From positions 124,001 to 188,000 of the forward strand of contig CAWCHI010000006.1 of NCBI GenBank assembly GCA_963795335.1: a stretch of 64,000 bases of DNA, given 5' to 3'. The position numbers and the translations under genes were made by a program. Under the pieces are notes generated by a model. That model made no database searches. It was not told the origin of the DNA and saw only the letters and a program-made list of their open reading frames with translations. Below, in pieces: positions 9,076-17,813 of this stretch. Numbering within the stretch: the stretch's first letter is position 1; every line of letters begins with the position of its first letter. The DNA comes from Trebonia sp963795335. GTDB lineage: Bacteria > Actinomycetota > Actinomycetes > Streptosporangiales > Streptosporangiaceae.

Positions 9076-9643
9076 GTGAGCCGACCGGAGACGCTGGGCA
9101 CGCGGCTGCGGTCGCTCCGGGCCTCCCGCGGCTGCTCACTGTCGGAGCTGTCGCGGCGCAGCGGGATCGGTAAGGGAACGATTTCGGAGCTGGAAAACGA
9201 CCGCCGCGGCGCCCGCCTGGACACCCTGTTCGCGCTGACGACCGCGCTCGGGGCCCCGCTGGGGGCGCTGCTGCCCAGCAGTGCGCCCGGCGGCGGCGCC
9301 ACCGCCGCCCCGGACGGCGAGGTCCGCGGCGACGCGGTGGCGGCGGTCCTGCTCGGGCGCTGGGACGCCGGACCGCACCTGGTCGAGGTCTACCGGGTCA
9401 CGGTGACGGCGGCCGGGCAGCGCTCAGCCCCGCACGGGTCGGGGGTGGAGGAAACCGTCACCGTGCGTCGCCGGCCGGGTCCGGGTCGGCGCCAGTGGCG
9501 CCCAGCGGGAGCTGGGCCCGGGCGAGAGCCTGCGCTACCGGGGCGACCAGCCGCACACCTTCACCAGCCTCGGCCCCCCGGCCGAGGCGATCTTGCTGAT
9601 GCACTATCCGCGACCCGCCGACGGAGGAGCCCATGACCGCTGA
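9076..9643 (+). CDS. XRE-family regulator with cupin domain, one frameshift
   Basis: Transcription factor with an N-terminal XRE helix-turn-helix (LRASRGCSLSELSRRSGIGK, then GTISELENDRRGARLDTL, residues about 11-55) and a C-terminal small-molecule-sensing cupin. The cupin half starts as HLVEVYRV...HGSGVEETVTV and, after a break near 9470, continues as LGPGESLRYRGDQPHTF and ends at TGA 9641-9643. GTG 9076 follows GAGGAG (9065-9070). The 3' end overlaps the YbaK gene by 11 bases, so the two are translationally coupled; the regulator may control this operon. Confidence 0.75.
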
Positions 9644-10123
9644 CAACCACTCACTGCCCGCCCGCAGCAAAATCGTGCTGCGGGAGCTGCGCGCGGCCGG
9701 GCTCACCGCGACGGTCAGGGAGCTGCCCGGCTCCGCCCGGACCGCGGCCGACGCGGCGGCCGCGCTCGGCTGCCCGGTTGGGGCGATCGCCAGCAGCCTG
9801 CTCTTCCTCGCCGACGAGGCGCCGTTGCTGGTGATGACCAGCGGCCGCCACCGGGTGGACACCGGGCTGCTGGCCGGGCGGATCGGGCCGGCCAGGTCGC
9901 GATGGCCACTCCCCAGCAGGTCCGCGCGATCACCGGGCAGGCGATCGGCGGGGTCGCGCCGGTCGGTCACCCCGCCCCCGTCCGCACCGTGATCGACCAG
10001 GCGCTGCGCGACTACCAGACGCTCTGGGCGGCGGCGGGCACCCCGCACACCGTCGTCGCGCTGACCTTCCCCGAGCTGGTGTCGCTGACCGGGGGGGCGG
10101 TGCAGCCGGTGGCGGCTGACTGA
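9633..10123 (+). CDS. YbaK/EbsC-type aminoacyl-tRNA deacylase, one frameshift
   Basis: Member of the YbaK/ProX family that hydrolyses mischarged aminoacyl-tRNA (for example Cys- or Ala-tRNA-Pro). The N-terminal part RELPGSARTAADAAAALGCP, GAIASSLLFLADE and LLVMTSGRHRVDT is typical, and after a break near 9895 the family's ATPQQVRAITGQAIGGVAPVG and final beta strands follow. Total about 162 residues, the normal length. Coupled to the preceding XRE-cupin gene. Specificity cannot be told; interestingly a tRNA-Pro gene is in the same window, but far away. Confidence 0.8.
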
Positions 10124-10825
10124 GGAAAGAAAGTCAGCTAGCTCGTGCGCCGATCAGGACGCTCGCACGATTAACGAGGAAATACCGAAATTAGCAACAG
10201 ATAGCCATGAGATCGTGCTCAGTGTCCACGCGGAAGGTCCGGCCGCTGACGGCGGACGGCCATGGAATTACCCCGCCATGGGGAGCGCCAGCGCAAGGCG
10301 CTCGAGCGTTACCTGCAGCCTCGCTGAGGCCGGAAACTAATTGGGCCAGAGCGCACAATAGTTTCCGGTTAGACAATAGTTTCCGGCTTGACCGGGCGCC
10401 CGGGGTACTCCAGGCCCGCGGCGGCGGGATCCGCCGGGCGCAGGGCGGCGCCGGAACCGAATACGGGGATGTGCCGCCGGGGAAGGCGGCACGTCCTGCG
10501 AGCGGCGCGCCGATCGGCGGGGAAAGAAAGCACAATGCGGCACTTCGGCGGCGCCGGGAGAAGTAGCGACCGCGCGTATTCGACCGGGCGCGCCGCGCTC
10601 CGTCAAACACATGGGCGAGCCCCTCACATTCCCTCCGCCCGCGGCGATGCGCGCTGGTTGACACGCTGTCGAGCGAAAGTTACGGTGATGAGAACGGCGC
10701 CCGGCAAACGACTGACCCGGCTTTCGCTCTTTTAACAGCCGCTTTCGGCCCCAGGCCTGGACGCCATTCCCACTGCGCATCCCAGGGACGCTGCCCATGA
10801 CGTTCAGCCCGCCCCGGGCCGGCGG
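10124..10825. other. intergenic, no confident gene
   Basis: A 700-base gap without a convincing coding frame. It contains a cluster of related inverted and direct repeats at 10330-10386 (given separately). The remainder is of lower GC than neighbouring genes. Confidence 0.5.
10330..10386. repeat. operator-like inverted and direct repeats
   Basis: CCGGAAACTAATTG (10330-10343) is the near-exact inverse of CAATAGTTTCCGG, which occurs twice in direct orientation (10356-10368 and 10374-10386). Three related 13-mers in 57 bases suggest a protein-binding array; the regulator and the target gene are unknown. Confidence 0.5.
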
Positions 10826-11248
10826 ATGACCCGCCCGGCCGGGCCCGGCCCGGACCCGGCCGCCCCGCCGCCGTCGGTGCTGCTCAGCCTGGACATCGAC
10901 GGCACCCTGGAGGCGGGCGACCCGCCCGGCCCGCTGCCCCTGGCGGTGGTGCGCGAGTTGCAACGGTACGGGCTGCTGATCGGCAGCGCGTCCGACCGCA
11001 CCATCGCCGTCCAGCGGGCCATGTGGCGGGCGGCCGGGATCGTGCCCGCCTTCCTCAGCCACAAGCACGACCTGCCGCGCAACACGGACGCGCTGCCCGC
11101 GGCCCGCCGGGTGCACATCGGCGACACCGACACCGACTCCTACTACGCCCGGCTGGCCGGGTTCGACTTCATCCACGTGACCGCGCTGCCCGCCGTCGTC
11201 ACGGTCGACTGGCTCGCCCGCGCGGTCATCGCGGGGAACCTGGGCTGA
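10826..11248 (+). CDS. HAD-superfamily phosphatase-like protein
   Basis: A 140-residue compact HAD-fold protein. Motif I is SLDIDGTLE (catalytic Asp pair, about residues 22-30), motif II GSASDR supplies Ser/Thr, and motif IV HIGDTDTDSYYA supplies the Mg-binding acids. No cap domain fits in the short sequence, so it would act on a large or protein-bound substrate, or on a small molecule with little selectivity. It lies directly upstream of, and in the same direction as, the sensor kinase gene, with 74 bases between. The start lacks a clear ribosome site. Confidence 0.65.
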   Translation: MTRPAGPGPDPAAPPPSVLLSLDIDGTLEAGDPPGPLPLAVVRELQRYGLLIGSASDRTIAVQRAMWRAAGIVPAFLSHKHDLPRNTDALPAARRVHIGDTDTDSYYARLAGFDFIHVTALPAVVTVDWLARAVIAGNLG

Positions 11249-11322
11249 CCCGGGGAACCTCCCGGCGGCAGACGGGAGTTAGCCCCACCGAGCGGACGGC
11301 CAGCCTGTTCTATCGTCAAGGG

Positions 11323-12378
11323 GTGACAACGGAAAGCCAGGACCGGGCCAGGCGCCGCGACGCGCTCTGGCGGATGATCCTGCGGCAGGAGGCCGCCGTG
11401 TCGGCCGTCCTCGGCCTGCTGATGCTCCTTATCTGGGGGCTGACCGGGGCTGGCTCGTTCTGGCCGCGGTGGGTGTGGTTCGGGCTGGCGGTCCCGCTGG
11501 TGCTCCAGGTCGCGGTCCGCGGTGGGCTCAAGGCCCCGCGCGGTCACCGGGTGCTGGCGGTGCACAGCGCCCTCAGCTTCGCGCTGGCGGGCATCCTGGT
11601 CACCATCTGGCTGCTGGCGCCGTCCGGGATGTTCTGGCCGGTGTGGCCGGTCCTCGGGCTGAGCCTGGTGCTGGCGGGCCACGGCTGGATCCGGCACAGC
11701 CTGCCGAACGCCCGCGAGCGGGTGCTGGCCGACCGGGTGGAGGTGCTGACCAGGACCCGGAGCGGGGCGCTGGACGTGCAGGCGGCGGAGCTGCGGCGAA
11801 TCGAACGTGACCTGCACGACGGGGCCCAGGCCCGGCTCGTCTCGGTCGCGATGAACCTCGGGCTGGCGGCCGAGCTGCTGGACACCGACCCGGCGGCGCT
11901 GCCGGAGCTGATCGCTGAGTCGCGCAGCTCCACCCTGACCGCCCTGGACGACCTGCGCACGGTCATGCGCGGGATCCAGCCACCGGTGCTGGCCGACCGC
12001 GGGCTGACGGGGGCGATCCGCGCGCTCGCGCTCGACCTGGCCGTGCCGGTGACGCTCAGCGGTGACATCGGCGGCCGGGCGCCGGCCCCGGTGGAATCGG
12101 CCGCCTACTTCGCCGTCAGCGAGTGCCTGGCCAACGTGGTCAAGCACGCCTGCGCCGAGCAGGCCGCGGTCGACCTGGACTACCGGGCCGGCCTGCTGTC
12201 GGTGGCGGTCAGCGACGACGGCATCGGCGGCGCCCGCCTGGACGCCGGCAGCGGGCTGCGCGGGGTGGTCCGCCGCCTGGAGGTCTTCGACGGCACGGTC
12301 ACGGTAACCAGCCCGGCGGGCGGCCCGACCGAGGTCCGGCTGGAGGTGCCGTGCGAGCTGTCGTCGCCGAGGACCTGA
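11323..12378 (+). CDS. NarL-type sensor histidine kinase
   Basis: A 351-residue membrane histidine kinase of the HisKA_3/NarL type. Four hydrophobic segments occupy about residues 22-125 with no large external loop, so it is an intramembrane-type sensor. The phosphoacceptor is His165 in RRIERDLHDGAQARL, and the ATP-binding part has SECLANVVKHA (N-box), DDGIGGA and GSGLRGVVRRL (G boxes). GTG 11323 is the natural start; earlier codons in this frame overlap the HAD gene. The response-regulator gene overlaps its 3' end by 28 bases. Signal unknown. Confidence 0.85.
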   Translation: MTTESQDRARRRDALWRMILRQEAAVSAVLGLLMLLIWGLTGAGSFWPRWVWFGLAVPLVLQVAVRGGLKAPRGHRVLAVHSALSFALAGILVTIWLLAPSGMFWPVWPVLGLSLVLAGHGWIRHSLPNARERVLADRVEVLTRTRSGALDVQAAELRRIERDLHDGAQARLVSVAMNLGLAAELLDTDPAALPELIAESRSSTLTALDDLRTVMRGIQPPVLADRGLTGAIRALALDLAVPVTLSGDIGGRAPAPVESAAYFAVSECLANVVKHACAEQAAVDLDYRAGLLSVAVSDDGIGGARLDAGSGLRGVVRRLEVFDGTVTVTSPAGGPTEVRLEVPCELSSPRT

Positions 12379-12998
12379 CCCTGCTCCGGGACGGGCTGGT
12401 GCGGATCTTGCGGGCCCACGACATCGAGGTGGCGGCGGCCGTGGGCGACCCGGTCGCCCTCGCCCGGGCGCTGGACGACGAGCAGCCGGACATCGCGATC
12501 GTCGATGTCCGGATGCCGCCCACGTTCACCAACGAGGGCCTGGTGGCGGCCATCGAAGCGCGAACCAGGCGGCCGGGCATGCCGGTGCTGGTGCTGAGCC
12601 AGTACGTCGAGCAGCTGTACGCGCGTGAGCTCATGCTGGCGGGCGCCGAGGGCGTCGGCTACCTGCTGAAGGACCGGATCGCGGAGGTCGGCGCGTTCAT
12701 CGACGCAGTCCGGCGGGTGGCCGGCGGGGGGACGGTCCTCGACCCCGACGTGGTGACGGGCATGCTCTCCCACCGGGACCGCAGTGAGGCGATGGCCCGG
12801 CTGACCCCGCGTGAGCGCGAGGTGCTGGCGCTGATGGCGGAGGGCCGGTCCAACGCCGCCATCGCGGGCAAGCTCGTCGTCACGGCCAAGGCGGTCGACA
12901 AGCACATCAACTCCATCTTCATGAAGCTGGACCTGCCGCTGGATGCCGAGGACAACCGGCGGGTGCTGGCGGTGCTGCGCTACCTGCAGGCAACCTGA
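12351..12998 (+). CDS. LuxR/NarL-family response regulator
   Basis: A 215-residue partner of the preceding kinase. The receiver domain has the acidic pocket AED (residues 6-8), phosphoacceptor Asp52 in IAIVDVRMPP, and Lys in YLLKDR. The LuxR-type DNA-binding domain is LTPREREVLALMAEGRSN followed by AKAVDKHINSIFMKL (about residues 145-190). GTG 12351 lies inside the kinase gene with TGGAGG just upstream, giving translational coupling. The protein ends directly before the terminator hairpin at 12999. Confidence 0.9.
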   Translation: MRAVVAEDLTLLRDGLVRILRAHDIEVAAAVGDPVALARALDDEQPDIAIVDVRMPPTFTNEGLVAAIEARTRRPGMPVLVLSQYVEQLYARELMLAGAEGVGYLLKDRIAEVGAFIDAVRRVAGGGTVLDPDVVTGMLSHRDRSEAMARLTPREREVLALMAEGRSNAAIAGKLVVTAKAVDKHINSIFMKLDLPLDAEDNRRVLAVLRYLQAT

Positions 12999-13020
12999 CC
13001 GCGGCCTGGTTCGGCCGCGG
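12999..13020. terminator. bidirectional hairpin terminator
   Basis: Perfect 8-bp stem CCGCGGCC/GGCCGCGG with loop TGGTTC, starting on the base after the response-regulator stop and ending three bases before the stop of the convergent transporter gene. Confidence 0.7.
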
Positions 13021-13023
13021 CGG

Positions 13024-14001
13024 TCACACGCGCTGTCCCGGGGCGGGCACCTCGTCCCGGCCGTGACGGTGACCGTCGACGTGCCCGGGCAGGCCGCCGG
13101 GGGCCTGCTCGCCGGTGATGAGGCGGCTGTGGCTGAGCACGGCCACCCCCGCGACCAGGATGACCAGCCCGCTGACCTCGCCCGCGAGGGCGGCCGCGGT
13201 GGTGCGCATCGACTCGTTGAAGAGGAAAACGCCCAGCAGCGCCGCCGTCAGCGGGTCGCCGATGGTGAACCCGGGCTGGGACGCCGCCAGCGGCCCGGCC
13301 GTGAGCGCGTGCGAGACCAGGATCATCGCCCCTGCCCCGGTCGCCATCAGCACGTACACCGCCCAGTTGGTGAACACCGCGCCGATGCCCTGCCCCAGGT
13401 GGGAACTGAGCTCCTTGATCACGGCGGCGACGAAGCCCCAGGCGATGCCGGTCGCCGCGCCGAGGATGCCGGCCCGGTGGACGGCGATCCGGTTCCCTTC
13501 CGGGCCGGGGCCGGCCCTGGCCCGCGCCAGCCGGGCGGCGGCGGCGACCGCGACCGCCACGCAGCCGCCGATGACCAGCCCTGACAGCCACCACAGGCGC
13601 GCGGGCGCATCCGCGCGTCCCGCGGCCGGCGACGCCGCCCGCAAGAACAGGCTGATGCCGCCGGACATGGCCACCGCCGCCAGCCAGTCCCGGGCCTGCA
13701 CCCGGCGGCCGAACCGGATGGCGGTCACCACCGCCAGGTAGCCGAAGACGAACAGGAGCTCGGTCGCCAGGATCGGCTGCACCAGCGCCAGCGGGCCGAA
13801 CCGGAGCGCGGTCACCTGGAGTGCGAACCCGGCCAGCATGCTGGCGAAGCCCAGCAGCCAGACCGGCTGGCGGGCGAGCCGGAACACGATCAGCGGCTCG
13901 AACCCGGAGACCGTGACCGCACGGGCACCCAGCCGCTGGCAGACCGACGAGGTGGCGGTGCACAGGCTCGCGACGACGGAAAGCAGGACCGCAATTCCCA
14001 T
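13024..14001 (-). CDS. DMT-superfamily (EamA-like) transporter
   Basis: A 325-residue integral membrane protein with about nine to ten hydrophobic helices arranged as two similar halves (first half ending near RVQARDWLAAVAMSGG, second starting near RAGILGAATGIAWG), typical of drug/metabolite transporters. A conserved-looking EPLIVFRLARQP and ALVQPILATELLFVFG are in the first half, DPLTAALLGVFLFNESM in the second. The C-terminal tail is hydrophilic and His/Arg rich. Substrate unknown. Intact; the promoter should be in 14002-14240, which shows no other feature. Confidence 0.8.
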   Translation of the reverse strand: MGIAVLLSVVASLCTATSSVCQRLGARAVTVSGFEPLIVFRLARQPVWLLGFASMLAGFALQVTALRFGPLALVQPILATELLFVFGYLAVVTAIRFGRRVQARDWLAAVAMSGGISLFLRAASPAAGRADAPARLWWLSGLVIGGCVAVAVAAAARLARARAGPGPEGNRIAVHRAGILGAATGIAWGFVAAVIKELSSHLGQGIGAVFTNWAVYVLMATGAGAMILVSHALTAGPLAASQPGFTIGDPLTAALLGVFLFNESMRTTAAALAGEVSGLVILVAGVAVLSHSRLITGEQAPGGLPGHVDGHRHGRDEVPAPGQRV

Positions 14002-14240
14002 ACGCGCGTGCTCCGCTCCTCGGACCGCCGAGCAGACCCGGGGACGTCACCCCGGCCACCCGCTATCATCGCACAGCGCCCCGTCCGGGTCGCAAGCGGA
14101 GGGTGCCTCCTGCGCTTTCCCGGCGCGGAAGTGGCACCGCGCGGCCGCCGCGGAGCCCGCCCCCGTTCGGACCCGGACGACTGGCCATTCCGAACGGAGG
14201 CGGCCGGCTCGGCCCGCTCCCGGCCACCCGGGCCCGCTGG

Positions 14241-15687
14241 CTACCCCCCGGGGCGCTGGTCCGGGTCCTGCACGACGACGCCAGCGGCGGCCGGCGCGGC
14301 GACGGCGGCCGGGACGGGCGGGCGCGGACCGGGCGCGTACCGGGCGTACAGCTCGTCGTGTACGGCCTGCAGGTGGGAGACCTGGCCGGCCGACGGGCCG
14401 GCGCTGCCGGAGACCGGCACGGTGACGCCGGCCAGCACGTCGTCGGTGCGCGGGGCAGCCAGCGTGAGCACGTCGCCGAAGCCCGGGGCGGCGGCGTCGC
14501 GGGCGGTCAGCGCGGGCAGGTTCCAGCGCTGCTCGACCGTCTTGAGCATGGAGGTGTGGTCGAGCGGGACCGAGCCGTCGGGTACGCGGTAGACCGTCCC
14601 GGGCGCGATCAGCGGGCGAGATCAGCAGCGGTCGGCACGCGCAGGCCGAAGCGGTCGAAGCCGAAGCCGAACTCGCCCGCGGTGTTGTCCGGCGGGGTCG
14701 CGCCCCACGGCGGCGGCACGTGGTCGTAGCAGCCGCCGTGCTCGTCGTAGGTGAGCACGAACAGCGTCTGGGGCCAGCCCGGGCCGGACCGCAGCGCCTC
14801 GTAGGTGTCGTGGATGAGCTGCTCGCCGAGGGCCACGTCGTAGTTGGGGTGCTGGCTGTTGCCGGTCGAGGACCAGCTCGGCTCGAGGAAGGTGAACGCG
14901 GGCAGCGTGCCGGCCGCCGCGGCGGCCTGGAAGTCGGTGAACAGGCCGAAGTGGGACGGGTCGGCGCTGGTGATGTCGGGGAAGTCGGCCTTGGTCAGCG
15001 GCTGCTCGTCGTAGCCGAACACCCGCCAGCTGACGCCCGGCCGTGGTCAGCGCGCCGAAGATGGACGGGCAGGTGTAGGTCTTGGTGTTGTCGTCCATGT
15101 GCCCCTGGCTGGTGCCCGCCAGGGCGAACGCGCGGTTCGGGCAGCGTCTCGGTCGGCGCCGAGGCGAACCAGTGGTCGCAGACCGCGTACCCGCGGGCGA
15201 GGGCCGACAGCACCGGCAGCGCCTGCGGGGTGAAGCAGCCCATGATCCAGCTCGGGCTGGTGCCCGCCACGATCGACCACTTGTCCGTCGTCTCCCAGCC
15301 GATCGTGTACGCGAAGTCGGTGACGAAGCCGGTCATGGTGGCCGCCGTGCCCGGCGCCGGGGCGGTGTCGGAGCCCCATAGCTGGTCGTTGGTCGCCTTG
15401 TAGCCCTCGCCCGGGTCGGCCCCGGGCATGAAGTAGGCGCTGGGGGTGGACGGGGTGATCGGGTAGACGCTGACCGGGTTGCCGCCACCGTCCGGGTTGG
15501 ACTCGGTGCCGGTCAGCCCCTCGAACGGCTGCCCGGCCGGCGACACGTTGCCGGCCTCGGCGTACAGGTAGCCGAGCATGTGGTCGAACGAGCGGTTCTC
15601 GAGCATGAGCACCACGACGTGCTCGACCGACGCCAGGCCGGGGGCCGGAGTGGGGGCGGGGGTGGGGGTGGGTGCTGGCGTGTTCAC
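14241..15687 (-). CDS. PlcC/AcpA-type phosphoesterase, frame broken
   Basis: Member of the bacterial phosphoesterase family (non-haemolytic phospholipase C / acid phosphatase AcpA). Diagnostic segments are VVLMLENRSFDHMLGYL near the N-terminus (metal- and phosphate-binding Glu-Asn), TLPAFTFLEPSW in the middle and FVLTYDEHGGCYDHVPPP towards the end. Breaks near 15140, 15035 and 14615 split it over several frames. The N-terminus is an unusual Pro/Thr/Ala repeat (APTPTPAPTPAPG) with no signal peptide visible, whereas most family members are Tat-secreted, so either the export signal is lost or the protein stays inside. GTG 15687 overlaps the stop of the upstream gene (GTGA), implying coupling. 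Confidence 0.8.
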
Positions 15688-17111
15688 GGGCGCGACGCGG
15701 CCTTGTGGGCGGCGGTGCGGGCCGCCTTGGCGATCGCTTTGTCGGGGTGGTACTCGCCCAGGTGGTTCAGCACCACGACGGTGTCCGGGTGGGCGCTGCG
15801 GGCCATGCCGTCGAACAATAGCTGCTCGCGGCCGGCCGGCACCGCCTCGCGGAAGGCGATCACCAGATCCTCCGGGTCGGGGTACTCCTCGTCGATGGCG
15901 AGCGCCAGCAGGTCGGTCGCGACCCAGGCGAGATCGTCGGGCGTCATCTCGAGCTCGGCCGGCAGGTCGGCTGGCTCGTCGCCCGCGCCCGCCAGCTGGG
16001 CCAGCGCGACCTTGGCGTAGGCCCGCAGCGCGGGCACGGCGAGGCTCGCCTGCCAGGCGGGCGCGGCGGCCTGGCCGATCGCGGTGACGGCGGCGACCGC
16101 CAGCATGCGCTCGCCCGGATCGGCCTCCGCGGCCAGTTCGAGCAGCTCCCGGGCGGCCGGCCCGGCGCCCCGGGCGGCGGTCCAGGCCTGCGCTTCGGCC
16201 TCGAACTCGGCGTCGCTGACGCCGCCCGCCATCGCCAGCAGCTCGCCGCCGGACAGCTCGGCCGCGGTCTGCGGCAGCAGCGCGATCTCCACCCCGGCCT
16301 CGACCAGCTGCTCGTGCAGCGCCGCCAGGCCGAGCGGGGTGAGCCGGATCAGGCCGCCGTCGTCGGTCACCGCGAGGGTGTCGGTCAGCTTGCCGAGCAA
16401 CAGGGCGGCGGCGTCACCGTAGTCGGCCTCCCATTCCGCCCGGGCCTCGGCGATCTCCTCGTGCGCTGCTTCGTCGTCCTCGTCGTGCCCGCCGGCCGCG
16501 TTCTCCCACAGCACCTCGGCGAACTCGTCGGCCGTGAGCCCCTCCCGGCGGGCGAGGAACAGCAGCACGGCGATGGCCATCCCCTGGCCGGCGAAGTCGA
16601 ACTCGTCGTCCTCGTCCTCGTCGTCGGTGTCGTCAAGGACCGGCTCCGGCCCGTACAGCAGCAGCGTCTCGCCCAGCACGGCGGCGAAGGTCGCGGCCCA
16701 GGCGGCGAACACCCGCTCGTCGTCGCCGGCCGCCCAGTCGTCGGCGGTCTCGCCCGGCACGACCCGTTCCTCGTTGTCGCCGTCGAAGACGAGCCACTCG
16801 ACCGCGAGCGCGTACTCCCACAGGAACGCGAAGTCATCGGCGTCGACCCCGCAGGCGTCGGCCGCCTCGGCCGCCTCGCCCCCGGTCAGCTCGCCGTCCT
16901 CGTCCACGTCGCGGCCGGTCGGGCCGATCCAGGCGGCCAGCGCCGCCAGCTGCCGCGCGACCGGCGCGGTGCGGGCGCTGGCGGCCAGCTCGGGCAGCGG
17001 CAGCAGCCGGATCGGCGGCAGCGCGTCGGGCAGCCCCAGTGCTTCTTTGATATCGATGTCCTCGAAGTCGAGCTCGTCGTCAGCGGTGCCGTGGTCGTGG
17101 TTGTTGGCCAT
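15684..17111 (-). CDS. acidic helical-repeat hypothetical protein, 475 aa
   Basis: I do not recognise a named family. The protein is strongly acidic, with Asp/Glu runs such as DDTDDEDEDDEFDF near residue 170, and otherwise Ala/Leu-rich helical; the C-terminal third reads like HEAT/ARM-type helical repeats (EYHPDKAIAKAARTAAHKA at the very end). No signal peptide or membrane helix. The ATG at 17111 is chosen; the frame continues upstream over 1.2 kb but crosses other genes. Its stop overlaps the start of the phosphoesterase gene by four bases, so the two are co-expressed. Intact frame. Confidence 0.65.
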   Translation of the reverse strand: MANNHDHGTADDELDFEDIDIKEALGLPDALPPIRLLPLPELAASARTAPVARQLAALAAWIGPTGRDVDEDGELTGGEAAEAADACGVDADDFAFLWEYALAVEWLVFDGDNEERVVPGETADDWAAGDDERVFAAWAATFAAVLGETLLLYGPEPVLDDTDDEDEDDEFDFAGQGMAIAVLLFLARREGLTADEFAEVLWENAAGGHDEDDEAAHEEIAEARAEWEADYGDAAALLLGKLTDTLAVTDDGGLIRLTPLGLAALHEQLVEAGVEIALLPQTAAELSGGELLAMAGGVSDAEFEAEAQAWTAARGAGPAARELLELAAEADPGERMLAVAAVTAIGQAAAPAWQASLAVPALRAYAKVALAQLAGAGDEPADLPAELEMTPDDLAWVATDLLALAIDEEYPDPEDLVIAFREAVPAGREQLLFDGMARSAHPDTVVVLNHLGEYHPDKAIAKAARTAAHKAASRP

Positions 17112-17234
17112 GGACGCGAGCCTATCGGCCCGGTGCGCGGCGGCGAGCCGCAAAGCCCCGGCTGCCGGGGCGATCAGTTCGGGCGGTCCCGGTCGTCTGT
17201 CCCCTCGGATGAGGGTCACGGGAAGAGGAGGGGC

Positions 17235-17777
17235 ATGCTGATCTACTCGATGATCGCGTCGCTGGACGGGTACACGGCCGACGCGGACGGCGCGTTCGGC
17301 TGGGCCGCGCCCGATGAGGAGGTGCACGCCTTCGTCAACGAGGTGGAGCGGCCCGTCGGCACGTACCTCTACGGCCGCCGGATGTACGAGACGATGCGCT
17401 ACTGGGAGACGCCCCCAGCGTCGGACAGCCCGGCCGCCCGCGACTACGCCAGGATCTGGCAAGCGGCCGACAAGGTCGTCTACTCGGCCACGCTGGGAAC
17501 CGCGTCCACCGCGCGGACCCGGGTCGAGCCCCGGTTCGACCCGGAGGCGGTGCGGGCGCTGAAGGAGCGCGGCGACGTCACCATCGGCGGCCCCACGCTG
17601 GCGGCGACCGCGATCCGGGCCGGCCTGGTGGACGAGTACCACCTGTTCGTCATCCCGGTCCTGGTCGGCGGCGGCACCGCCGCCTTCCCCGGCGGCATCC
17701 GGGTCCGCCTCGCGCTGGCCGGCGAGCACCGCTTCCCCAGCGGCTTCGTCTACCTCCGCTACCGTCTGCGGCCGTAG
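17235..17777 (+). CDS. RibD-C/DHFR-like reductase
   Basis: A 180-residue dihydrofolate-reductase-fold protein of the RibD C-terminal family. It begins MLIYSMIASLDGYTADADG, has YLYGRRMYETMRYWE, the nucleotide-binding GDVTIGGPTLAATAIRAGLV and the C-terminal DEYHLFVIPVLVGGGTAAF, all typical. NADPH-dependent reduction of a pterin- or flavin-like compound is expected but the substrate is unknown. ATG 17235 has AGAGGAGGGG immediately before it. Divergent from the acidic protein gene, 123 bases apart. Intact. Confidence 0.85.
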   Translation: MLIYSMIASLDGYTADADGAFGWAAPDEEVHAFVNEVERPVGTYLYGRRMYETMRYWETPPASDSPAARDYARIWQAADKVVYSATLGTASTARTRVEPRFDPEAVRALKERGDVTIGGPTLAATAIRAGLVDEYHLFVIPVLVGGGTAAFPGGIRVRLALAGEHRFPSGFVYLRYRLRP

Positions 17778-17813
17778 CTCGACGGGCGCCAGCCCCCGGT
17801 GCGATAGTGGAAC

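Noticed and set aside
10191..10664. Possible 157-residue minus-strand gene in the empty gap
   Set aside because: Arg/Ser/Pro/Cys composition, no start signal and crosses the repeat cluster.
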